A stretch of DNA of 33,150 nucleotides from the NCBI GenBank assembly GCA_001584585.1, contig LSYV01000012.1:1559330-1592479 (forward strand). Reading direction: 5' to 3'. The first letter of the stretch is position 1, and the number at the start of each line of letters is the position of its first letter. Positions 10,772-21,000 of this stretch are shown here, piece after piece. The translations under genes and the position numbers were made by a program. The DNA comes from Gonium pectorale. Taxonomy: Eukaryota; Chlorophyta; Chlorophyceae; Chlamydomonadales; Volvocaceae. The notes under the pieces were generated by a model. It ran no database searches, had not been told where the DNA came from, and was given only the letters and a program-made list of their open reading frames with translations.

Positions 10772-11438
10772 TCTTCCTTCTGTGGCAGAGTTCCGCCACA
10801 GAACCACCTCCAAGGTCAGCGTCCCGCAGAACCCCTCCCAATTCAGGCCTGTCCCAACGCTTTCACGCGACGTTGGTTGTTGCTGTTGGGAATGGCACCC
10901 GGCGTTGGCACTTGGCTGCAATTCACGCGCTTGCAGCTCAGAACTGTCGTGGGTGAACCCAGAGCGACAGATGGTTTGCGAACGTTCAGTACACCTCAGT
11001 AAGGGGAATGCCGACAAACGCAGTGGTGTGACCCTACAATATTATAGGAATTAGGTGCTACCATACAGATTGCAAGGACACAGCAAGATTTCTGGGCTAT
11101 GATATGTACAGGAAGGTGAGGTGACGCAGTGTTCTAGCGTCTAGTGGCACATGGAAAGTAAAACGACAGCATATGAGGTTCACAGCATTCTTTACTTTTG
11201 TGTTGGGGGCCTGGGGCTAGCGACGCGCTCACGAATGCCGTGGATTGCACCGCTTTTTAGGCGGGAAGCCGACGGGGGACGAGGGCATTCCGGATAGCAT
11301 GATATCCCTGTGATCAACCGGCACTTATTTAGCTAGATTTAAGCTCTTCATTGGCCAGATCCAACCGTCGCGACCCCTGGTTCGCTGCCCCGGCCCGCAA
11401 GCCTTCGGGGTCGCTGGCACAAAGCCTTCTAGAAAGCC
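10772..11438. promoter_or_regulatory. Divergent intergenic region, esterase / 58-residue gene
   Basis: This should hold the 5' UTRs and promoters of two genes transcribed in opposite directions. The part from about 11040 to 11340 is clearly AT-richer than the surroundings. I see no recognisable motif beyond that. Confidence 0.4.
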
Positions 11439-11787
11439 ATGGCCCAGTATTCCATGTGGATGGATCGAGAAATGGTGCAGCAGGCGATGCTGCCGCTGCC
11501 TGAGGAGTCGGGCTGCAGCGCCGAGCCACTGGACGCGGAGTTGCTCTCGGCGCTGCTCAAGCTTCTAATCGGTGAGTCCGGGCAAATGCAGAGTTACGGA
11601 GAAGCGAATTTTAACAGCGCTGTATTTGCAAGCCCTCCTCACCGACCGTGTTGCCTCATTCGCCTCCGATGTCCCACCTGACAGTCGACCGACACATACG
11701 TGAACGCCACCACAAGGAGCAGCTTCTGACTTTGCCTCCGCAGCAGATGAATCAACACGAGGCGCAGCAGGGGTCGGGCGGCACTAA
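11439..11787 (+). CDS. Possible small protein of 58 residues, unknown function
   Basis: A first exon (11439-11571) begins with ATG, MAQYSMWMDREMVQQAMLPL, and ends at a strong GTGAGT donor after an Asp/Leu-rich helix (LDAELLSALLKLLI). Joining to the CAG acceptor before 11744 gives ADESTRGAAGVGRH and a stop at 11787. I do not recognise the protein. The second exon is uncertain: all three frames between 11744 and 11900 have protein-like pieces (RALEEALDMEASSFAS in one, LQTPSRTLLSTFEA in another), so the true 3' structure may differ or the locus may be decaying. TGTAA at 12583 would suit the transcript end. Confidence 0.35.
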
Positions 11788-12582
11788 AAGGCCGCGGCTT
11801 CCGGGCGCTGGAGGAAGCCCTGGACATGGAAGCAAGTAGTTTTGCCTCCGGCTGCAAACTCCGTCGCGCACCCTGCTGTCCACGTTCGAGGCCTGATTGA
11901 GTGGTGGTTGCGGAGGCGCGTCCTGCACGAGAATGTGGTTGTGTGCGTGTACGGCAGCGTGGAGATGGCGCTTGGAATACTGGTGACAGAGTTCGAATCA
12001 TTTCACGCCGGGCCCTGCACACTGAGTGCGAAGATATGTAACACTAGCAGCTGTTGTTCGGGTGTCGTCGACGTCGGCCAGTGTGGAAGGCGCTCTCACC
12101 GCTTCTGCGGCGGGCCCATTGTTTCACAATCGGCCACGGCCGACGCATCGGTTTGGCTCGGCATCTTCTCTATTTATCGCTTTTGTAAGCGAGGAACCCT
12201 CCCGAGCTCCCGTGGCCACTCGTCCACACCTCCGCACTTCCGTGAATGGGTGCGGTATCCCTGCCGTAGGAGTGCACGGCTCCTCGCCACCCAATAGCAT
12301 CCATAACGCCTTCGGGCGGAACGCTTCTAGCTACCCTCTGCACTCAACCTGGGCCCGTCCGTCAACTGCACCACTGCGGTTCCGTTGTCTTGCCATGCCC
12401 TGCCATGTTCTGCCTGTTGGCCAGCAGGTGCAGCACACGGTACGCGGAGCTGGCCCGGCCACCAGGCACCCGGCGTGCTGGCATTGGATCCTCGACAAGC
12501 TAAGCAGCCCGCGTACGTCACGCCCTGTCACCGACACGTGCTCAACGCATGACGAAGCGCAGCCCTGCGATACGCAAACTCT

Positions 12583-12587
12583 TGTAA
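12583..12587 (+). promoter_or_regulatory. Candidate polyadenylation signal TGTAA
   Basis: TGTAA lies 3' of the plus-strand gene that starts at 11439. Another copy occurs at 12037-12041. Which is used is unknown; the sequence between 11788 and 12600 would be 3' UTR or further exons. Confidence 0.4.
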
Positions 12588-12659
12588 TGTCAGAACAATG
12601 AGTTTGCCAGCAGCATGGCGACTGCACACGACTGCAGCTAGATGGGTTACCGTATGCGC

Positions 12660-12805
12660 GCGGGTGGATGCATGGGTGCGCAAGGGTCGGTGGGCACGGC
12701 CGGGGCGGTGGGGCGTGGGGGCACGGCCGGGGGGTGGGGGCACGGCCAGAGCCAACGTTGTGAGGATGGTTGCGTGGGTACGAAAGGGCGGGCACGGCCA
12801 GAAGG
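12660..12805 (+). repeat. G-rich minisatellite with GGGCACGGCC core
   Basis: The core GGGCACGGCC recurs about four times (starting near 12688, 12719, 12738 and 12791) separated by G-runs of variable length. Unit length is irregular, roughly 20-50 bases. It lies in the convergent intergenic region. Confidence 0.7.
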
Positions 12806-13127
12806 GCCCGAGCTAACGACGTGAAGAGTACTCTGGGGATAGGCTCGGAGGCCGATACCTTAACGTGCACTCCCGCGTCCACCCTCATCCGGCACCGGCG
12901 CCGCCACCCCATGTTCGCACGACATTCCCAGGGCACCCGCCCTGCCTCCAAGACAATACCGGATGCTGTACGTCATCGCGCCGTACTGGCGGCCCGCTAT
13001 CCACTCGCGATGCGAGGCCCCCAACATGATGCCATTGCTCACATCACCCCACAAAAGGAAAAGGAAATCCAATTCACTTGCAGCGAAGCCGGCGCCTGGG
13101 ACTCGAACGGCATGGACACGGCGAAAC

Positions 13128-16100
13128 TCATTCCAGTCCGCTCCCCCAGTACAGGAACGCAATCATGGCTGCCAGGTCCTTGATGCGCCGCTCCGCTTCG
13201 GCCCGGCCACGCTGCGGCGCCCGCGCCAGCGCGGCGTGCGCGGCGGCCCAGGCCAGCGCACAGGGCGCCGACTCCAGCGCCCACTCCGCCACACCCGCCA
13301 GGTGCTCGGCTGACAGCGGCAGAGCCTCGGGAGCCATCTTGGAAACCCGGTCTACGATCTCCTCTATTGCTGCCGCCAAAGCGGCGGTCGCGGGGCCGGT
13401 GGGGCTGGCGGGGCCGGCGCCGGCGGCGCCCATGGCTGCGGGGCGCCTTTCCTTTGAAGCAGCCGTTGGCGGGTTGAGAGGGAGCGGGTCGCAGCACTGC
13501 ATGGCAACTCGCAGCCAGGGCGGCGGGCCGTGCAGCAGCAGCGTGTGCAGGTCTGCGGGGTCGGGGACGCCGGGCAGCAGCAGCCGGTGGCCCTTATGGA
13601 CCAAGGAGAGGTCTTGGGAGGACATGCTGGCGTCCAGGAGCTGCTCCCGGGCCGCCAAACAGGCCTCCGCAACCGGTGCTCCGCTGTCAACCAGGAAGCC
13701 AAGCAGCTTGGTGGCGCGCGCCCCCTGCGGTGGGACGCGGGCGCGAGGCGAGTGAGAGCTCGCGCCGCCTCGCCGTATGCACTCTTTTGTTTTTGTTTCT
13801 GTGAAAAGGTTACGGGCGGAGAGGCGAGAAAGGGCGCAGATCGAGCACTGTCCACATCATCCGTGCCGCCGGTGTGTACGCAGTACGGCAGCATGCAGAT
13901 AACGAGGTAACAGCCAGCAGCGACACCTGCCCCATGTTGGAGGCCGGCTGGAGCGAACGAAAGTAGCTTAGGGCCTTGCTGGGGGACCGGGAGTCCGTGA
14001 AACCCCAGGAGCGGCACCTCCTGGCAGTTCCCCGCACGCACCCTGCAGGCCAGCCAGAGGTGGCAGGCAACGGCGCACAGCACGGGGCACAGCTCCTGCG
14101 GCGCGGGGACCACTGGGCTGGCGCCGCCGGCGGCCGCGGCCAGGTGCGCAAATCCCTCCACCGCCAGGGCGACCAGCGGGCGAGCCTGCGGGGACGCGCG
14201 CGGCAGCGGGTGGTAGGCAAATGGACAGCACGTGCACCCCCGGGACTGAGATGCGTGCATGCGGGTTGCCGGCGGTAGTGACCCACGCGTCACTGAGCGC
14301 TCCGACCAACAGGGACACTGGCCTTGTAGATGCGAAAGCCGCATCAATGGGCAGCATTAGGGAAGACTCGTGTGCCCCGACTCGGCACCGCGCAGGGCGG
14401 CGACATATACAGGCCATACACAGCAGCCGGAACCCAGCCCTCGACGGTTCAAGATACGTCAGACTGTTCCCCTCCCCCAGATGGGTGGCGACTAGGTAGG
14501 GAGCACACAGTGCCGTGGGTGCATGTGCGCTACCAAGCAGTGTGAGGCAGCCTCTCAGACGCCAGTCCCGACCCACCAGGTTCAGTACGGGGTTCAGCAC
14601 GCCTCGAACTGGCCCCCTCTCCTCCTCCACCGCAGCTGCCGCACGCCACGCATCTGCCGCCGCCGCCACTTCGGTCGCCACCGCCTCCTCCCCCACCGTT
14701 GCCCCTGGTGCACCGCCGACCGGCTGCACTGCCAGGCACATCAGCGCCTCCCACGCCCGCTGCTGCGGTGCCGCGGCCGCGGGCCGGAGCGCCTTGACGG
14801 CCTCCTCGTACGCGCCGCGGCCGAGCGCCTCCACGAGCCGCTGCCGCACACGCGCGGCATCCTCCTCCCGCTGATGGCCTGCCGCTCCTTGACGTCCCGC
14901 GAAGCGCGCTTTGAGAATCGCGCGGGCCCGCTGCACCGCCGCCGCCAGCGCCGTCGTCCCGGGCGTTGGGGCCGCCGGGGTGCCCAAGGAGCCGGCCGCC
15001 GGCGCGACGAGCGCCCTCAGCTCCTGCAGCAGCCAGCACCCCAGCAGCCGCTGCTCGTCGCACCGCCGCTTCGCGCGCTGCTGATCCTCCCTCGCCACGC
15101 GCTGCGCGCCGCCGCCACCACTACCGCTACAGTTGCCGTACAGCACGACACGAGCGCAGGCGCCGTACGCCGCGATGGACTGCGCGGCGCAGACCGTGGG
15201 CGCGTACGCCTGAAACTGCCGCAGCAGCGCCCACCGCGCCCGCGGCAGCCCGGCCGCGACGAACGCGCAGCGCTCGTACCACACCGGGCCCAGCGCCAGC
15301 GCCAGCGCCGCGGGCAGCGCCCTGCCGAGCATGAAGGGGAGCCAGGGCGCGCAGGCGGCGAGGGCCCCCTTGCGCAACTCCTCCGCGAGGGAGACGATGC
15401 GGTCGGCCTCTAGCCCGGCGTCCGCTGGGTCGGACGACCACATGAGCAGCATGCCGGCGTATGTGAGGTGTGTCATGAGCGCGAGCGCGGGCACCAGCAG
15501 CAGCTGCAGCAGCCACCACAGGACAGAGGCCGACGCGAGCGCCACGCCCAACAGGTCCGAGGCGACGAGCGTCACCAGGGCCCAGAGGCACGCCAGGAGG
15601 CTGCTGGGGGCAAACGCGGCACGGCCAGCGCGGGAGAGCGCCCGGGCAGCTGGGGTCGCGACGGCGCCGACGGCGGCGCCCATGGCGGCCGCTGCGCAGG
15701 CGGCCACCGCAGATATGGCGGCGACGGCAGTCTTCACGGCAGCGCTACTGGCGGCGGTGACGGGAGCGGTAGCTGCGGCGAGCCAACTCCACAGCGCCCT
15801 GCGGCTTCCTGGCTTGCACTTGCTCTTGGCGGCGTGGGCGGTCGGCGCGACGCGCGCCGCGGCCGCTGGCGGCGAGGAGGACGAGCGGCCGCTGCCAGCT
15901 GCGCGCCGGTGACCAGAGCCGCCGCCAGTGGGATGCTTGCCCTGCCCTACCGTCGTCCTTGTCACCGCGGCCGCCGCCGTCGCCGCCGACGGCGCCTGGC
16001 ACATCGCTGCGCCGCCTGAGGAGACCGGCGATAGTCGGTGTGCCGTGGGGTGCGGCCTACTGTGTACATCGCTCGTATCCGCAGACGGGACAGCAACTGT

Positions 16101-17147
16101 TTTGACTGTGCGGGGCGCGAATGGGGCTGAGTCTCTGGCCGCAGATGGGCTCCCGGCGATGCGGTCCCCCGCGACTGGAGGCGTGGCGGGACCCTCCGCA
16201 GCTGTCAGACGCTGCGGTGGGGTGGCCGGCAGGCCCGCGGGTGAAGCTGCGGGCTTCGGCGTCTTGGCGGTCGCGCCGCACTCACCTCCCGCCGGGGCCG
16301 CCCTCGGCGGCGACGAGGCACCGGCGACCGCATGGCCTATCTCGTCGAAGGCATCCCTGCTGGCTGGGGCGTCCCCGAAGCCCGGGCTACTAGGGATGGC
16401 GCTGCAGACCGGGCCGGTGTTGCTCTGGATGTGAAGGGAATTGCTGGGGGCGGCTGAAAACGCGCCGCTGCCACCGCTGGAGAAGTTGATGTCGGCGGCG
16501 TTACAACCGGCGGAGAGCACGTCGCCGCCGGCGCTGCTGCGGCCGCAGCCGCTGATGCCGCTGCCACCGGCGGACGTGGGGGGCTGCGGCATGGGGAAGG
16601 TGACGAAGGCACAGGGCCGCCGCGACTGCCTTCGCGCGAGCGCCATCCGTCGTGCGTCGCAGGCGAGCAGCGGCGCCGTGCCCAAGGCCGGGCCGCCGAT
16701 TATGGCGGGAAGGGAGGCTGTGCCAGCACCCGGCCGCTCCCGTTTCCATTCCACCTCCTTCTCCTGCTGCTGATGTTGCTGTACTCGTGGAGCCTGCTTC
16801 TGGTCTCCCTCATGTGGAAGCGCGTCCTGAGCGGCCCCTTCGCTGTCCCGCGAGGCGCCCTGGCCGCGACCTTCGCGGCTCCCGCTGTTTGCCGCCTCAT
16901 CATTCCGCCCAGTAGCGCCACGAGGCCCCACGTAATCAAGGTCAGATCCTACACATGAGATGGGGGGGCTGAGAGCTGTCATCGTTGCTCGCCAGCAGTG
17001 TTGGGGACTGCTTCGCCTGCTCCTCCGGCTCCCCATTTTGGGCCGATTGCGTCTGTGCAGCAAAAGCTTGCAGAAGGAGGCACTTTCGCAGCCGCCGCGC
17101 CTGCAGCGCCTCGAGACAACCTCCGGAACTGAAAGCCATTGTGCCAT
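13128..17147 (-). CDS. Large membrane protein of unknown family, about 1,108 residues
   Basis: Exons: 17147-14577, 14185-14079, 13978-13927 and 13724-13128 (stop TGA). The first part is Ser/Pro/Gly/Ala-rich and probably disordered. From about residue 460 comes an Ala-rich helical stretch (VAAISAVAACAAAAMGAAVG), then two probable membrane spans at about 515-570 (LLACLWALVTLVASDLLGVA; WWLLQLLLVPALALMTHLTY) and more hydrophobic helices (PAALALALGPVWYERCAFVA). The C-terminal third is alpha-helical (EQLLDASMSSQDLSLVHKGH; WALESAPCALAWAAAHAALA) and could be an ARM/HEAT-like solenoid. I do not recognise the family. The 100-nt intron (13979-14078) uses a GTGCGC donor; an alternative donor at GTGCGT 37 bases downstream breaks the frame. 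The N-terminus is uncertain: ATG 17139, in another frame, gives a better-looking sequence. Confidence 0.6.
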
Positions 17148-17156
17148 GCTTGTCAA

Positions 17157-17972
17157 GTCTGCATTGCTGCGGTTTGATTAACTCGTCCAGAATGCATGCC
17201 TGGGAGTGCTGGATCGCCGGCGCGCCGTGGGGGTCTCTGGGTTGCAGGCAAGCAAGCTTGCGAATAAAAAGCCAACATAAGGGTGTGGTGTAGGCTATCT
17301 GAGGAAGTAGGATGTGCCGATTGCACGACTGAGGGGCACCGGCGGGCTATGGTTAGGCGTTAAGCGACACGGGACTGTCCCGTGGGTCGCCGCCGACGGC
17401 GTACCTCAAACCGGCATTTGGACGACGCAACACCACGGGCGCACAAGAGGGGGATGGGCGCGACAGGCGGAGGACGCGGCACAAACGGGCCAGCAGGGGC
17501 AGGCTAGCGTTCGCTCCTTTGGTCGGTTTGGTCGGGAATGGCGTGCCCATCCGGCGAGTCGACCTTGAGGGTCAGGATGACGCTTCGCCGTCCTCTTGCC
17601 CGCGGCTAGGGCCCCAGCGGGGGCTTGCCCATGGTCATACCCTATACGCCGGAATGCGCAAGCAGTGAAGAATGCATGGTCGAGAAGGCGATGGGGGAGT
17701 AGTTGAGGCTCGGCGCGTGGTACCGTATCGTTCACGCTCTGATTCGGCTGCGTGACGGCGCCGAAAAGGGTAATGTCGCGGCGCGGTACACCAGGCACGC
17801 GTATATGATCCTTTGACATGGATGCTCTCCCGCAGCCTTACTGAGGCGCAGCAGGACACGCCTGCCTTACGCGTTGAGACGATGGCCACAAGAGCCCAAG
17901 CTCTCAGGCCGCTAGCAGAACACTAGCCACGGGCGATCGGGGTTCTCGTTCAGGCCGACAGACAGCGGAGCC
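17157..17972. other. Intergenic region between membrane-protein gene and CH-domain giant
   Basis: This holds the promoter and 5' UTR of the membrane-protein gene (minus) and the 3' flank of the giant gene (minus). No gene is recognised. A short inverted repeat occurs near 17364-17390. Confidence 0.5.
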
Positions 17973-17977
17973 TTACA
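17973..17977 (-). promoter_or_regulatory. Polyadenylation signal TGTAA of the giant CH-domain gene
   Basis: TTACA on the plus strand is TGTAA on the minus strand, 111 bases after the proposed stop codon at 18088. The distance and motif fit chlorophyte 3' ends and support the gene ending here. Confidence 0.65.
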
Positions 17978-18087
17978 TGCAAATAACGACGGCGTTCAGA
18001 ATCACGGCATCATGGCCGCCTCTAACCGCTCACGTCGTTCAGTGTTCCATCCTCACTCTCACATGCAAAGGCATGCATTGCGCGCAG

Positions 18088-21000
18088 CTACTGAAGCAGC
18101 CCTGGCTCGCATACGCCTAACCCAGGTACACGCTGCGGCGCTGTCGCCGCTGCGTGGTACCTTATCCGTAGATCACATAATCGGGCAGCCATCTGCCCAG
18201 ACGTTTTCTCAATAAATGAATAGCCATCAACAAACGAGCCCACTAACCCGGACAGCAGGGCCGTCACCAAGCCGCCGCCGGCACCAGCCGCAGCCGCGGC
18301 GATCCCAGAAGCTGCTCTTGATGCGGGTGTTGCTGAGAGATACCGTTCAACCCAGCTGACGTAGCCCATGGCTGCCGCGGTGGGGTCCTTTGCCTGGACG
18401 CCGGTTGCTGCTGCTGGGGCTGCTGCTGGGGGTGCTGCTGCTGGCGCAGATACGCCTCAAGCCCCCACGCAGCACTGGGCGGCTGGACCCTCCGAACCGC
18501 GGCGTTCTGACCCAAGGCTCCCACCCCTGCGGCCGCAAGCAACCGTTGCGGCGGCAGGGCTGCCTTGTACGGCGTGACAAACGCATCCGCGAGCATAGCC
18601 CGGCCGCCACCACCGCCTTGGTTGCCCGGGGCGCCGCCAGCCCCGTGCCGTACGGCACCCGCTCCAAAGGCACTGAGCGGTCGGGCGTGGGCCCCGTGTG
18701 CCTCCGGCCCCACCGGCGCCACGGGCTGCGCGGCCACGCCTCCGACGCCCTGCCGCCGGGGCATGCGGTCCGCAGACAGTGGCCGCTGGGAGGAGCGCTG
18801 GGGAGGCGGAGACGAGGCCCGCTCGCCGCCGCGCTCCGCGCCCAGGGGTGTGTGGGAGCGCGTGGGCGACGCAGCGCCACGGTTGAGCGCCAGCCGCTCG
18901 AACGGCAGCACGGATACCACGGGCTCAGGGACCACGTACGGCAGGTACGGTTGTGAGTCCGGGTGAAACGTGCTCGGGGACTGGGGGGGCGATGGGGGCA
19001 ATAGGCGGGTGCGCAGCGGGCATTCAAGGAGGCCTCAGGGCAGCCCCAACTGCGGTACAAGAGTGAAACGTATGCTGGCTGGATGACCATTTACGCATGC
19101 CCTACATGCTTGGCCATGCCTTTGGACTAGACATGAAGCCTCTCCAGGCAACCTGTCTTTGCATCTTCAGCTATTGCTACAGCATGCTTGCTCAGACAAA
19201 GCGCAGATGCCCCACCCGGAGCCCCGTCCCCACCGGCTCGACTCCTGTGGCGGCGCGGTGCAGGTCCTCGAGCAGCCCCGTTAACGCCGGCCGCTCGCCC
19301 GCCACGAGCGCCTCTTCGTAGCCCAGGCAGCGGCGTGACATCCCCGGAAGCGAGCGCAGCGCGGCGATGGCCTTGAGCCAGTTGGAGCGCCGGGCGGCGG
19401 GCGCTCGCGGCCTGCGGGACACATGCGTGCGCGCTTTCTTGTGCACGTGCCTCACGACGTTCCTCTTGCCTGAACCTATCACATGGGTCTGGACCGTGCG
19501 TGGTATGGGTGCCGGTCGCCGCGTGGTTGGGCTGCCTAGCGAGTCACGGTGCCGGTATGATGCCGAGCCCTCCCTCACCTCTGGTGTGCTCCCTTGATAG
19601 ACTGGCCGCTTAGGTTGGACACCAGCCAGCAGATGAGGGTGCCGTCCGCGAAGAGCGACAGCACGGACGCAAAGCCCTGGGGAGACGATGGAACAGGCTA
19701 TGTGCTTCAGGATCGCGGATCGAAGGAGATATGAAAACATGAAAACGCTTGCAATGCGCCATCTTCTCCTGGCCCTTCCAGAAGGGACTGCTGAGGAGCG
19801 CCGGCGGCGCACTCTGCGCCCAACGCTCTCCTGCGCTTTGCAAGGGCCTGCCAACGCCACCTCGCCTCTCCTCATCCATGTTGGAGCCCACCGGCGCCCC
19901 ATTCCACCTGCCCCAACCACCCCGGCCCGGTGCAACACACGGCCGAGGCCCCTAACTATCAACCACCCACTCACCATGGCCGCCTCCCGAACGCTGATGG
20001 CGCCGGCCTCAGCCAGCCAGCGGAGGAGAGATGCCTCCAGCGCCGCCAGCTGCGACGGCGAGTACGGCAGCGACGCCAGGCTAGGCCACAGCGGCCGATA
20101 TAGCAGGCCTGCGCTGTTACCGTCGGCAGGAGGGTAGGCGGGATGCGAGGAGGGCGCCATCGCCGTCGGTGCCGGCGCGGCAGCGCCTCTGGGCGGCGCT
20201 CCAGCGTAGATTGAGGTCTGCGGCGGAAGTGGGAGGGCAGGTGGCATGGGTGACTGGGAACACAAGACACATACACGACACGGAAGTCGCAAATCGCAAG
20301 GATGCTTTACGTGACGACAACATCATAATGGCCGGGTAGTGCTGGATGGCGCCGGGCATGCTCCAGCATCTCCTGCCTAGCAGCGACGGCCTTTCAGACT
20401 CACCTTCACGTGGCCGGGCGCAGCTGGTTGTTGGGGCCCACCCCCCCGCATGCCGCTGCCTGCCCTCGACGGAGCGCCCTGCACCGGTGGCGCCGCTCTC
20501 GGGGGCGAGGAAGGGGCGCCTCCAAGCCTCCCAGGCGAACGCGGAGGGGAACTAGGCCCGACCTCTGCGCCGACGGAGCCGCCTCCGCCGCGGACGCGGG
20601 GCGGGCTTGCATGGGCGGGCGTGGCGCCGGCGGCGGCTGCGGGCGCCAGGCCGGGACCGGCGACCCCGTTGACGCCAGGGCCGCCGCGAACATCGAGAGG
20701 CCTGTGGATAAGGTGTTGTACTAGCACTTAGTCTAGGTGGTGATGAGTGCAGATTACACCCAGCTGTGATTACGTGGTACCAGAGCGGGGTTTGGGTCTC
20801 CCCCGCAGCAGCGGAGTTGATTCTATTGTGTGCATACCAACGGAGGGGACGCCACCGGTAACCTTGCCGGTGCCCCCAGCCACTTGAAACCAACCTGCGT
20901 GGCCCCGGCTGGTCCGCCTGGCGGCGGGTCCCGGTCAGCGCCGCCCCGCCTCCCGAGCCGGCAAGGCGCTGCCGCCCGACTGCCAGGCGAATGAGGTTGA

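Larger units (their letters stand above)
11788..13127. other. Convergent region, no firm gene; G-rich minisatellite inside
   Basis: Between the plus-strand small gene and the 3' end of the minus-strand membrane-protein gene I see only weak open frames. The right half holds a G-rich tandem repeat (listed separately) and the 3' UTR of the membrane-protein gene. Confidence 0.45.

Noticed and set aside
11439..11787. Resemblance of the small plus-strand protein to the histone-fold protein CENP-X/MHF2
   Set aside because: Only a short Leu-rich helix is shared; the diagnostic C-terminal helices cannot be assembled in one frame.
14523..15413. Long plus-strand open frame opposite the membrane-protein gene
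   Set aside because: It is antisense to an exon with clear hydrophobic helices; its translation is Arg/Pro/His-rich, the usual shadow of GC-rich coding DNA.
19192..19215. In-frame stop after CH-like domain 2 as the end of a separate gene
   Set aside because: A GTGGGG donor at 19215 joins in phase to the next exon at 18980, and no TGTAA follows this stop on the minus strand, whereas one follows the stop at 18088.
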